63,418 bases of DNA from an uncultured Ruminococcus sp. (GTDB taxonomy: Bacteria > Bacillota > Clostridia > Oscillospirales > Acutalibacteraceae): the NCBI GenBank assembly GCA_902802105.1, contig CADCKR010000015.1, positions 1 to 63,418 on the forward strand, in the 5' to 3' direction. Shown here one piece after another: positions 35,801 to 42,879 of this stretch (within the stretch, counting starts at the first letter, position 1; every line of letters starts with the position of its first letter). The position numbers and the translations under genes were made by a program. Below the pieces are notes generated by a model that saw only the letters and a program-made list of their open reading frames with translations, was not told the DNA's origin and ran no database searches.

Positions 35801-37430
35801 GCGCGATAACCCGAGCGCCTGCAAAAGTAAATCCGACAGTATTGAAGGAACACTCGATACATATCTTACGCTTTATACCCTTATCAACAACTCAAGACAG
35901 TATGTTGCAGAACCGCTAAAAAATGGTGATATGCCGAGCGGTTCAAGTGTAAAACACGGAGATGGCGGCGGTACATATCCTCAGTATCTCCATAGGGCAT
36001 CAAATACCAGACAGTATACAGCATCATCTATTGATGTTCTCAAGAAAAAATTGGGTGTTGCCGAAACGGTGTTCGTTGACGGCGGTTCAGTTTCTAATGC
36101 TATCGACGGTCTGAGAGTAGCAGTAGCAGGTCTTACTCTCAAGAGTGACGAATCTATAGCAATCTGTCTTTACGACTCACAGCGCAGGGTAAAAGAAAAT
36201 TCGTTATTTAAGATCAAGTATGAGTATGATACCCTGACAGGAACTAAATCCGCAACAAAGCTTGTTACAGAGTATAATCCTGAAGGCTACCCGATCATAT
36301 TCCTTGAAAAGTCTGATATCGGCGATAATGATTCGATCAAAAATGTTCAATTTATAGAGATCCTTAATGATGGTAAGGGTACAGAAATTAATTGCAAGGG
36401 TGTTCAGCAGATCATGAAGCTGAATGAAGACTGGGTATATATTTATAACAAAAAGAATCCTAAGTGGACACGGAATTCACTTTATGATTACCGCGAGATA
36501 ACAGCAACGGTATTCTCCGCAGGAAATAATGAAAGAGCCGAGTTTATGATGGCAGGTTCTGATAAGAGTGATAAGGAAGCACGTGTTGGACCTTATAGCC
36601 CGATGATCCTTTTGTTTAGCAAGGATGCTGAAGTATCTGGCGGAGGCGTCAGCTACACCATCAAGGCAGGTTCTTATGTATTCACAAATTCAGATGTTGG
36701 TAAGACGGGTTCGCCGATTTCGAGCACGGGTATTCTTGATCTGTATACTTCAAATGCTCAGACTTATTTTACCGATAAAAAGAATATAGGTATATATCAG
36801 AACGAAGGAAAAGACCTGAGCGGCAGAAAGATCTCCGGGGTTGAGGATATGAGCAGTATATGGGTTCAGAACAATAAGTTTATTACTGCCGGTAAAGTCG
36901 TTAATGTTCCGGAATATGCAAACTTTGAATATGTAAACAATACAGAGCCAAAAGATAAAGATGCTTCAATGGTCAACTACTCGGCAACATACACCAGATA
37001 TGAGTTCAGCGCAAACAAGGGTATTTCTTTCAGATGGTCTTCTGAGTATCCGCTCTATACATCTGCGGATGTTAAGCTGTATGCTGATGAGATCTACTTC
37101 GCAACCACCGGTACGATCGATGGAACGAAAACCAGGAATGCTCATTTCTATCTCGGCAAGTTTGGCGCTTCAACTCTTACGGTCAATTTCCGTACTGATG
37201 TTTATGTAAGATATGTTGATAGTATGGGTGAGCTTCACAACTTTGCGATTCGTGAAGGCACCTATAAGCTCAAGCCCTCAAAGGATTCTACTAACGGTTA
37301 TATTGCAAATATCTATGATGAGACCTATTGGAAGAGCATGGAAAATGTTGAATACCTTGGCAAGACAGGTATAGTTTCTGTTAACTCCGGTTCGACAGGT
37401 TCTCTCTTGCATCCGCGTTTCGGCGATTGA
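29868..37430 (+). CDS. Giant pilin-like tip adhesin with starch-binding-like (CBM26-type) modules
   Basis: A 2520-residue protein with a prepilin N-terminus. The leader ends NSKKG, then FSLPMAMAISVFLVIIATALIF, the single membrane helix. Position +5 is Met, not Glu, as in tip-capping GspK pseudopilins. Helical FIVAR-like segments lie at ~560-690 and ~740-900. CBM26-like modules are clear at ~1176-1258 (SGSWPGKKM, VYFNNNTSQQ) and ~1614-1698 (KGWSNLHAYFF, NAWPGYSM, KIIFNNGGSSQT). More diverged relatives lie near 388-490, 908, 1306, 1417-1490 and 1805. The C-terminal third is beta-rich with another helical part near 1910-2080. Known CBM26 modules bind starch. Inferred role: pilus-tip starch adhesin. 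AAAGGAG supports the start; a terminator follows. Confidence 0.85.
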   Translation: MFQKQRLKNSKKGFSLPMAMAISVFLVIIATALIFISMQSMSTTSVDVSGRQAYLNVRSAIEYARAYYSNNVADYSVELDKPQYMVMRDKKGGTTDDGADIQSTEPKIEDCVTYVEAKYNKPKGTEGAEDDADDTPSLTLSAFSRYSDAFGNRAKLARLSVTYTIGSPDFNRYTVMQAKRIDSAPLSQESITLHVKKPSSRLDEIVYYIWTYEDVGNAYGSAYDAYEESGGNSYIYDEAVKNKVSISGKSTWDEFQTAMNQSTKKSIYPNAEWLTEDDDSKNLSKGPNGVMSCDSNDWSSGEYYIKEGRVPWFNIIFAKQFSLLAPDGNEATNFYDSQTNEIFHLWYLDPSDKNIYFEFKDKHTIDGGDYYTKYNTGAGWNGTEGLDDAVLVYVRTPKTTIHFRNGDMDAAKVSNPYLATTGAPVINSVGGVAIDTTSSSYLGSGTKKASDIAMEYEGCGWWVANVEANDIMDLTISFSNVNSIKVSNIPANTENKEFWLTYIQQGDSYGIAVYDDERTADSHSGVDPDSYVTVHARVADSKTEGAAPKLVYGKNPITSSTGRVRLFNTIIEANKLNKDDYEETSYAQLETILSAASALVEQEDFIEKQEATTDEEKIKKADEEYNAKADAIENFIRNSLKARAFTQSDLVWVNKLTALYNEADAAVTTNALDYAKDYRDAFVAPDENGIPSNYNLAKDIAENPSNHSLSEIKSIISALQSDFATLKQGYLNKTEFKTFVDLCRSVNPDEKDYEIEAGNNVVSKFNEALSIAENAVNKADTTDIQSAEYFTAWDNLIAAKESLDNAKKSPLKTAELSNAIAKAKVMLYARNDSGEFTNNFIEKKDCTDETFDALKKAYDEGVAGLTNDTDQSAIDAHTAALEDAISKYTVMKPSETIAELAAQDPSKRRIWVYHEDEGSKVSDIELQLYMDTNQPKPVPLKNSTSAWGNCLYHYDVDSTIKRVNIRVTTVTGEKRIRNGQTNDYVSLDSFQSGNIVFIVDQNGEVDKEVERDGKTVREATIGHLVTVNALFDGELSAKLGSKELPVEREDRTDEFGTLRQINVIRYVIPNGSTNNDKLQLTVKTPDPSDPTKDITTAYTVGKLSFGEYVVLPAKAQGTVQIIASKDIYPKYDSEQPDGGDPATPQGAASDTELSDSDIGYLIANDDAELMQMLDRNNDVIYLTDSKWDSIYWGDNSYAYFKDAYNNEVSGSWPGKKMSLYIKDKDGNNIYMVKPPENAVYVYFNNNTSQQSVKTQFTLGTGYSKDKFVEDYEKEYGESSYGKKVFKLNTWKASAFENDYIYIKNNKRATPLYVKFSGVSGSDYHMIDGKGYKLTSDDAYTTVDNCTVYRIQPPKGATKFTVTAGSEVSSETTLTLGYAYAMSDSSSNFVMEDANNIPGTKNYVKENSEQTEEDYSQVLYIVNNLNWKDLHVTFVNGEGTVVGTPDPGVKAKLCGSIVMDGTEYEVYKVGRSDSSKQFYVVGNGSEQRSTQIQADNKDNNKKYYYFIGGTDGTGRWKIVQSNTEYTEGQVNTAQEQNLAGSTLAGQSFELDDTEKMNALQSAEELSMVYTGGNKIRITNKSYNDVYSGKTNSAITGYYIKDDSSCGTWNVKNGSTGKVYLTNNKGWSNLHAYFFNDSGAVGNAWPGYSMDWDHKNDMDQDVYSVSVPDGTKKIIFNNGGSSQTSKILYGEAFITEARPYGGKGRDNDSDNRIGMAQLSPYYDWFEYKIPISNKTGYYFSVKGLVKNQADKMTKLISNSRGNVWLELLSDKTESGKLVDFMLYSYDPEAEDNLTDDYISVFYKKPDKWDDVRITVSGPFGIVKDSSGNFINNVSMDSYNSGRYEDTDVLVYNGIPKGAPFITFTATEHYTKDGAEATRTRVHVEEMQGGDKVLFVPEDNAYVNGGEWMTKVSEYRRLVNNLERLRAAYYGSNIVSKYNDMGELADGAERYYSSPLLTELRNYVKKKGTGYPIDDGMLNDLRDNPSACKSKSDSIEGTLDTYLTLYTLINNSRQYVAEPLKNGDMPSGSSVKHGDGGGTYPQYLHRASNTRQYTASSIDVLKKKLGVAETVFVDGGSVSNAIDGLRVAVAGLTLKSDESIAICLYDSQRRVKENSLFKIKYEYDTLTGTKSATKLVTEYNPEGYPIIFLEKSDIGDNDSIKNVQFIEILNDGKGTEINCKGVQQIMKLNEDWVYIYNKKNPKWTRNSLYDYREITATVFSAGNNERAEFMMAGSDKSDKEARVGPYSPMILLFSKDAEVSGGGVSYTIKAGSYVFTNSDVGKTGSPISSTGILDLYTSNAQTYFTDKKNIGIYQNEGKDLSGRKISGVEDMSSIWVQNNKFITAGKVVNVPEYANFEYVNNTEPKDKDASMVNYSATYTRYEFSANKGISFRWSSEYPLYTSADVKLYADEIYFATTGTIDGTKTRNAHFYLGKFGASTLTVNFRTDVYVRYVDSMGELHNFAIREGTYKLKPSKDSTNGYIANIYDETYWKSMENVEYLGKTGIVSVNSGSTGSLLHPRFGD

Positions 37431-37467
37431 TTTGCATATAGCTATGTCGTTTTAAACTGAATTAACA

Positions 37468-37504
37468 AAAGGCGGTCTTTCCACTGCGGAAAGGCCGCTT
37501 TTTA
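37468..37504 (+). terminator. Intrinsic terminator of the minor-pilin operon
   Basis: A stem of about 11 bp (GCGGTCTTTCC / GGAAAGGCCGC, one G-U pair) with loop ACTGC and TTTTT. It may also serve the convergent minus-strand gene. Confidence 0.85.
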
Positions 37505-37506
37505 CG

Positions 37507-37857
37507 TCAGAATAAAAATATGCAGCAGCACAGCCTGAATATGTGGAAGAAATTCAGTACGAAAAAATAGGACATCATTACAGCCAAAAAGAACGAAAGA
37601 AGCTTTGGGTGACGCGGCTTTGATGTGCCTAATTTTAAACGAAGTGCGATCAATAGCAGCAGAGGAAGAATACATTTTAACAAAAGGTCGGTCAGGATAC
37701 CGGCGGAGCTTATCGGATATGGCTCCTGACCGGATAAAATGCCGCTTGTAATGAGTATCAAGGTAAAAAGATAGTCGGTGATATTAAGAATGTATATCGC
37801 CATCAATGTTGGAGAGTATTCAGTGCCGGCGGTTAATGATGATATCAGCTTTTTCAA
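37507..37857 (-). CDS. Small multi-pass membrane protein (DUF5658-like)
   Basis: A 116-residue protein with three predicted membrane helices (about 15-35, 55-75 and 88-112). The NITDYLFTLILITSGILSG segment resembles the first helix of DUF5658-type proteins, whose function is unknown. The frame is open to 37923, but TTG 37857 has AGGAG eight bases upstream on the minus strand and is preferred. It ends with a Cys-rich hydrophobic tail. It converges on the giant pilin gene and diverges from lysA. Confidence 0.6.
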   Translation of the reverse strand: MKKLISSLTAGTEYSPTLMAIYILNITDYLFTLILITSGILSGQEPYPISSAGILTDLLLKCILPLLLLIALRLKLGTSKPRHPKLLSFFLAVMMSYFFVLNFFHIFRLCCCIFLF

Positions 37858-37916
37858 GGGGATCACTCCTGATAAAAATTCTGAGTCAGAAATATAGAAA
37901 AATCTTTGATAAATTA

Positions 37917-37946
37917 TTGACAAAATAATATGCTTTGTAGTAAAAT
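37917..37946 (+). promoter_or_regulatory. Sigma-A promoter of lysA
   Basis: TTGACA (37917-37922), 18 bases, TAAAAT (37941-37946), about 35 bases before the start. Confidence 0.65.
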
Positions 37947-37982
37947 ATGACTGTATTTTTTTATTTTCGGGAGGTACCGATC

Positions 37983-39239
37983 ATGCAAAAAAGACCGTTT
38001 ATAACAAAAGAAAAAGCGCAGGAGATCATAGAAAAATTCCCTACTCCGTTCCACATTTATGACGAAAAGGGTATAAGAGAGAACGCAAGGCGTCTCAAAG
38101 AAGCTTTTTCATGGAACAAGGGCTTCAGGGAGTATTTTGCGGTAAAGGCAACACCTACTCCGGCTATTTTGCAGATCCTCAGGGAAGAGGGCTGCGGCAC
38201 AGACTGTTCATCATACGCAGAGCTTCTTATGAGTCAGAAGTGCGGATTTAAAAATCCTGAGATAATGTTCTCTTCAAACGATACTCCCGAGGAGGAATTC
38301 AGGTTTGCCAAAGAGGTAGGCGCTATTATCAATCTTGATGATATTACCCACATTGATATGCTTGAGCGTGTATGCGGCATTCCTGAGACCATCTGCTGCA
38401 GGTATAATCCCGGCGGCAAGTTTGCAATAGCTACCACTATCATGGATAACCCCGGTGATGCAAAGTACGGCATGACAAAGGAGCAGATGAAGGAAGCTTT
38501 TATCCGTCTGAAAGAGCTTGGCGCAAAGGAGTTTGGAATCCATTCTTTCCTTGCGAGCAACACAGTCACAAACGAGTATTACCCCACTCTTGCAAAGATA
38601 CTCTTTGAGCTTGCTGTTGAGCTGAAGAACGAGACGGGCGTACATATCAGTTTTATCAACCTTTCGGGCGGCATCGGTATCCCGTATACTCCCGACAAGG
38701 AACCGAATGATATAATGGTCATAGGCCAGGGAGTAAAGGCTGCGTTTGAAGAGATACTTGTGCCTGCCGGAATGGGCGATGTGAGTATTTTCACAGAGCT
38801 TGGCCGCTTTATGCTTGCTCCATACGGACATTTAGTGACGACTGTTATACACGAGAAGCACATCCACAAGGAATATATCGGCGTGGACGCTTGTGCAGCT
38901 AACCTGATGCGTCCTGCAATGTACGGCGCATATCATCATATTACTGTTCTTGGCAAGGAAAACGAGCCCTGTGACCATGTTTATGATGTGACCGGTTCTC
39001 TTTGCGAGAATAACGATAAATTTGCGATCGACCGCAGCCTGCCGAAGATCGACATCGGTGATATTATTGTTATCCATGACACCGGTGCGCACGGTTTTTC
39101 AATGGGCTACAACTATAACGGCCGTCTGCGCAGTGCAGAGATACTTCTCCGTGAGGATGGATCGTTTATTGAGATCCGCCGTGCAGAAACCGTTTACGAT
39201 TATTTTGCTACCCTCGAAGGTTTCTGGGATAAGATCTGA
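37983..39239 (+). CDS. lysA: Diaminopimelate decarboxylase
   Basis: A 418-residue fold-III pyridoxal-phosphate enzyme that converts meso-diaminopimelate to lysine. The cofactor Lys is in YFAVKATPTP near residue 52. GTDCSSYAELLMS, INLSGGIGIPYTP (phosphate-binding Gly-rich loop), ELGRFMLAPYG, GVDACAANLMRPAMYGAYH and DVTGSLCENNDKFA are all present. It is a little longer in its C-terminus than some LysA but within the family. ATG 37983 has GGGAGGT upstream; the longer frame from 37947 lacks a site. It is monocistronic. Confidence 0.93.
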   Translation: MQKRPFITKEKAQEIIEKFPTPFHIYDEKGIRENARRLKEAFSWNKGFREYFAVKATPTPAILQILREEGCGTDCSSYAELLMSQKCGFKNPEIMFSSNDTPEEEFRFAKEVGAIINLDDITHIDMLERVCGIPETICCRYNPGGKFAIATTIMDNPGDAKYGMTKEQMKEAFIRLKELGAKEFGIHSFLASNTVTNEYYPTLAKILFELAVELKNETGVHISFINLSGGIGIPYTPDKEPNDIMVIGQGVKAAFEEILVPAGMGDVSIFTELGRFMLAPYGHLVTTVIHEKHIHKEYIGVDACAANLMRPAMYGAYHHITVLGKENEPCDHVYDVTGSLCENNDKFAIDRSLPKIDIGDIIVIHDTGAHGFSMGYNYNGRLRSAEILLREDGSFIEIRRAETVYDYFATLEGFWDKI

Positions 39240-39243
39240 TAGT

Positions 39244-39287
39244 TAAAGGTGATGAGCGTTTTGTGCGTTCATTACCTTTTATTTTTT
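39244..39287 (+). terminator. Intrinsic terminator of lysA
   Basis: An imperfect stem AAAGGTGATGAGCG / CGTTCATTACCTTT followed by TATTTTTT. Confidence 0.75.
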
Positions 39288-39392
39288 CCGCTTTTTGCTG
39301 TTTTATGCTGATGCATGGAGCTGTTTGATATTACCGTTTTGTCAATTACCAGAAAGTTACAATTAATTTATTATTTGTATACAAAATTGTTG

Positions 39393-39421
39393 TTGATTAT
39401 TGCGATAAAATGCCTTATAAT
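39393..39421 (+). promoter_or_regulatory. Sigma-A promoter of the aquaporin gene
   Basis: TTGATT (39393-39398), 17 bases, TATAAT (39416-39421). Confidence 0.7.
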
Positions 39422-39468
39422 ATACATATAAATCAACCGCATCAGCGGAAATTCAAGGGGGAAATAAT

Positions 39469-40227
39469 ATGCAATTATTCAAGAAATGTCTGGCGGAATG
39501 TCTGGGTACTTTCGTGCTTGTGCTGTTTGGCTGCGGCACAGCTGTTGCGGTCGGCTGCAACGGCGCGGTTGCTAACGGAGCATACTTTATGACAGCTTTT
39601 GCTTTTGGTTTGGTCATTGTTGCAATGGCTTATTCTATCGGCAACATTTCGGGCTGCCATATCAATCCTGCTGTATCTATCGGCGTTTTCCTCAGCGGAA
39701 AAATGAAGGGCAGTGAGTTCTGCGCTTATGTTGCTTCACAGTTTGTCGGCGCTATAATAGGCGGCGCAGTGCTCAAGGGACTTTTCCCTGAGAGCGGTCT
39801 TGGTACTAACGGCGTGTATGACAATAATATCTGGGCTTCACTTCTCATTGAGATAATTCTTACATTTGTGTTTGTTCTGGCTATTCTTGGTGTTACCTCA
39901 AAGGTGCAGAACGGCGCAGTTGCCGGTATCGTTATCGGTCTGACGCTTATACTTGTGCACATCTTCGGCATCCACTTCACAGGTACATCAGTCAATCCTG
40001 CAAGAAGCTTCGGTCCTGCTGTTTTTGCCGGCGGCGATGCTTTTGCAAATGTATGGATATTCATTGTTGCTCCGCTCGTAGGCGGCGCGCTTGCTGCTCT
40101 TTGCTATAAATTCCTTGCTTCCGGTTCAGAGACAGAGGAAGCTGCTCCGGAGGCTGCCGCTCCTGTAAAGGCTGCTGCACATAATGCTTCAAGACCGGCA
40201 GGCAGCAAAAAGAGAAAAAAGAGATAA
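39469..40227 (+). CDS. aqpZ: Aquaporin (AqpZ-like MIP channel)
   Basis: A 252-residue membrane channel with six helices and the two half-helix NPA boxes, HINPAVSIG near residue 65 and SVNPARSFG near residue 175. The selectivity-filter Arg follows the second NPA, and the FGIHFTGTSVNP context is of the water-channel rather than glycerol-facilitator type. The last ~35 residues are an unusual Ala/Pro-rich tail ending in the basic KKRKKR, probably cytoplasmic. GGGGG lies just upstream of the ATG. It has its own promoter and terminator. Likely role: water movement during osmotic shifts. Confidence 0.92.
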   Translation: MQLFKKCLAECLGTFVLVLFGCGTAVAVGCNGAVANGAYFMTAFAFGLVIVAMAYSIGNISGCHINPAVSIGVFLSGKMKGSEFCAYVASQFVGAIIGGAVLKGLFPESGLGTNGVYDNNIWASLLIEIILTFVFVLAILGVTSKVQNGAVAGIVIGLTLILVHIFGIHFTGTSVNPARSFGPAVFAGGDAFANVWIFIVAPLVGGALAALCYKFLASGSETEEAAPEAAAPVKAAAHNASRPAGSKKRKKR

Positions 40228-40242
40228 TCAATACGTTTTTTC

Positions 40243-40275
40243 GGGATCGGTCTTTCTGGCTGATCCCCTTTTTAT
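40243..40275 (+). terminator. Intrinsic terminator of the aquaporin gene
   Basis: An 8-bp stem (GGGATCGG / CTGATCCC) followed by CCTTTTTA. Confidence 0.75.
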
Positions 40276-40283
40276 TTCTTCGT

Positions 40284-40310
40284 GAGAACGTAAATCATCG
40301 GTCTTTTGCG
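40284..40310 (+). repeat. Dispersed repeat family 2, fragment
   Basis: GAACGTAAATC followed by CGGTCTTTTGCGG matches the left half of the element at 59371-59430 and at 10389-10443. Confidence 0.5.
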
Positions 40311-40323
40311 GAAGCTATTATTA

Positions 40324-40385
40324 ATACTAATTCCTGATAAAAAGCAGACCGCCAAAATTGTCTGCTTTTTGTTAGGTATTAGTAT
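40324..40385. repeat. Dispersed palindromic repeat, family 1, copy 4 (reverse orientation)
   Basis: A 62-bp near-perfect palindrome from ATACTAATTCCT to AGGTATTAGTAT with GCAGACCGCC and TTGTCTGC in the arms. The remaining 40386-40710 holds no gene; GC-rich palindromes (e.g. GCGGAGGCTCTCCGC near 40613) and CGGCAAGCTGCCG near 40538 are the only structure. Confidence 0.8.
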
Positions 40386-40710
40386 AAGGCAACACCGCAC
40401 AAAGACCGCCTGACGGCTTAGCACCACATCTGCTGCGCCCTAAGGAAGTGCCCTTGAGGTACACTTTTTCCGCCATCTTGCACATAAATTCCTCGACATA
40501 CGTCAGTATGCCTTCAAAATTTCTATACGATCTGACCGGCAAGCTGCCGGTCCCGATTTAGTTTTGGAAAGCTATTATCTGTCGGAGTGAAAAATGCTCC
40601 CATAACTAACACGGGTGCGGAGGCTCTCCGCCGGAAAAGGGTTTCACCCGTGTAACTTGCCGGCGAAAAATTGATCGAAAAATTGATTTATGGAATATAT
40701 TTTTCCAATG

Positions 40711-40739
40711 TTGACAATTTGCTAATAATTTACTATAAT
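40711..40739 (+). promoter_or_regulatory. Perfect-consensus sigma-A promoter of the kinase/FHA operon
   Basis: TTGACA (40711-40716), 17 bases, TATAAT (40734-40739), an exact consensus. The ~75-base leader has GGAGAG before the first start codon. Confidence 0.85.
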
Positions 40740-40822
40740 TAAAATGTATATTTATATACAGGTAATAAATGGCAAGGTGCCTTTGGTAACGGCGGGAAAA
40801 ATCTTGAACGGAGAGATGGATA

Positions 40823-41551
40823 ATGCTTGATTACGCAAGTCTTACTTCCATTGGGAAAAGAGAATTGAACGAGGATAAGATCGGCATTACTGATCTCGGA
40901 GAGGACAGGTTCTGCTTTGCTTTAGCGGATGGTCTCGGAGGTCCGGGCAGAGGCAAGGACGCCGCTGCAATAGCCGTGCAGAGCGCAGGAGATGTATTCG
41001 GCGCTTTTTCGGACAGAAATGACGTTCTTGAAATGATCTTTGAATCTGCGCAGAAGCGGGTCCTTTATGAACAAAAGATCCGCCGTGTAAGAAATACTAT
41101 GAAAACGACTCTCTCTGTGGTAACGCTGACGGGCGGAAGGCTGCGTTACGGTACTATAGGAGATACAAGAATATACATTTTCCGTGACAGTAAAATAGAG
41201 ATGATCTCCCACGATAACAGCGTGGCGCAGGCTCTGGCAGATGCGGGTGATATTTCGCCTGAGGATATCAGATCGCATCCGGACAGGACAAAGCTGCTCT
41301 GGTGTATCGGTGAGCCGTGGGAGGATAAGAACCGATATGAGCTTTCGGAGGGTATCTATATGTGCAGAGGTATGTCTGTCCTTATGTGTACAGACGGATT
41401 CTGGAACCATATCCATGAGGATATGATGTCGCAGTGTCTGTGGGATACCGATACCGCAGCAGGCTGGCTGTCTGCTATGGAGCTTATAGTAAAACAGGAC
41501 GGAAGTGCAGAGGATGCCGATAATTATTCGGCAATAGCCGTCAGATTCTGA
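40823..41551 (+). CDS. PP2C-family (PPM) Ser/Thr phosphatase
   Basis: A 242-residue metal-dependent phosphatase. Metal-binding motifs are RELNEDKIG near the start, LADGLGGPGRGKDAA (Asp-Gly-x-Gly-Gly), GTIGDTRIYIFRD, MCTDGFWNHI and the final DADNYSAIAV. Length is that of a single PPM domain, with no membrane segment, so it is cytoplasmic. It is the first gene of an operon encoding kinases and FHA proteins. The likely job is to remove phosphates placed by the kinases encoded at 41599 and 49735. Start 40823 has GGAGAG upstream. Confidence 0.9.
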   Translation: MLDYASLTSIGKRELNEDKIGITDLGEDRFCFALADGLGGPGRGKDAAAIAVQSAGDVFGAFSDRNDVLEMIFESAQKRVLYEQKIRRVRNTMKTTLSVVTLTGGRLRYGTIGDTRIYIFRDSKIEMISHDNSVAQALADAGDISPEDIRSHPDRTKLLWCIGEPWEDKNRYELSEGIYMCRGMSVLMCTDGFWNHIHEDMMSQCLWDTDTAAGWLSAMELIVKQDGSAEDADNYSAIAVRF

Positions 41552-41598
41552 CGGCGGCTGTCAGGAGCTTATGTGAAGTACAGAGGTGTGTGTGAAAG

Positions 41599-42876
41599 AT
41601 GTTGTGTCCTAATTGTTTTTCTCAATCCTTCAACGGAAAGACGTGCTCTTCATGTCAGTACGAAAAGAAGGAAGAAAATTGCATTGAGGATCTGAAACTA
41701 TTTTGCAGTCTTAAAAACAGATATATAGTAGGCAGATCGCTGGGAGCAGGCGGTTTTGGCATTACATACGTTGCCTATGACAGACTGAGAGATCAGAAGG
41801 TCTGCATAAAAGAATACTTTCCGATGGGACTTGTGGTTCGCGGGCAGGATGGGATATCACTGCGATATACAAGACAGAACCGTATACAGGAATTTCAGCA
41901 CGGAATAGGCAGATTTATCGAGGAAGCAGGCATAATCAGCGAAATGAACAACATTTCGGGTGTTGTCAAGGTGACAGACTGCTTCGAGGCAAACGGTACC
42001 GCATATTACGTTATGGAATATCTGGACGGTGTACCGCTGAAAAAGCTTGTTCCCGAAAAGGGACTTGACCTTAAAATAGCAAGTCAGATAATAATCAAGG
42101 CAGGCCGCACGCTTGACCTTATACATAAGGAAAAGGGCTATCTCCACAGGGATATCAGCCCGGAAAATATTATGATACTGCAAACGGGCAGAGTAGTTAT
42201 TATCGACTTTGGCAGCGCAAAGAATTACTTTATGAACAACAGCAGCTATACCATTGCGCTTAAACACGGCTTTGCTCCGATAGAACAGTATTCTAGCACC
42301 GATATGCAGGGACCTTTTACAGACCTGTATGCCCTTGCAAGCACATATTATTTTATACTGACAGGCAAGGTGATACCAAGAGCTACAGACAGACTGACAG
42401 GGGCTGCATACCAGCCTTTGTCGGCAGTAAGACCTTCTGTAGGGCAGGAGATCTCGGATATTGTTGATGATGCGCTGAAGCTTCGCCCGTCAGAAAGAAC
42501 GCAGACCATAGGCGAGTTCCTTGACAGACTTGAATCAGTCATAAGGACAAGAGGCTATGATGAAGATCATGTTTATGTTTCAGTCAGCATAGACGGCGCT
42601 GTGCAGGATCGTGTTCTCGTAATGGAGGATCAGGAAATGACGGTAGGAAGATCGTCAAAATGCGATATTGTATTCCCGAACTGCGACAACGTGAGCAAGC
42701 TGCACTGCAAGCTTAAATATGACAGCGAAAAAAAGCAGTTCTGTATAGAGGACTGCTCCACAAACGGAACATATATAAATTATGTAAAGATGGAAAAGGG
42801 AGAAAAGTATTTCGTCGGCAAGCAGGATCTTATCATACTTGCCAATACAAAATACAGACTGATACTGGGGGAATAA
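41599..42876 (+). CDS. Ser/Thr protein kinase with N-terminal zinc ribbon and C-terminal FHA domain
   Basis: A 425-residue cytoplasmic kinase. A zinc ribbon (CPNC...CSSC, residues 3-19) precedes the kinase domain (~41-315): Gly loop GAGGFGITY, catalytic Lys in CIKEYFP, HRDISPENI and IIDFGSAK, so it should be active. The C-terminal FHA domain (~335-425) has the phosphothreonine-binding GRSS and KLHCKL motifs and NGTYIN. No membrane segment is present, unlike the kinase at 49735. An FHA fused to a kinase can recruit phosphorylated partners or bind the kinase's own phosphosites. The gene lies 47 bases after the first phosphatase and 3 bases before the second. Confidence 0.92.
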   Translation: MLCPNCFSQSFNGKTCSSCQYEKKEENCIEDLKLFCSLKNRYIVGRSLGAGGFGITYVAYDRLRDQKVCIKEYFPMGLVVRGQDGISLRYTRQNRIQEFQHGIGRFIEEAGIISEMNNISGVVKVTDCFEANGTAYYVMEYLDGVPLKKLVPEKGLDLKIASQIIIKAGRTLDLIHKEKGYLHRDISPENIMILQTGRVVIIDFGSAKNYFMNNSSYTIALKHGFAPIEQYSSTDMQGPFTDLYALASTYYFILTGKVIPRATDRLTGAAYQPLSAVRPSVGQEISDIVDDALKLRPSERTQTIGEFLDRLESVIRTRGYDEDHVYVSVSIDGAVQDRVLVMEDQEMTVGRSSKCDIVFPNCDNVSKLHCKLKYDSEKKQFCIEDCSTNGTYINYVKMEKGEKYFVGKQDLIILANTKYRLILGE

Positions 42877-42879
42877 ACT

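Noticed and set aside
40386-40710. A small gene in the gap before the kinase operon
   Set aside because: No frame with a ribosome binding site; the stretch is made of repeats and hairpins.
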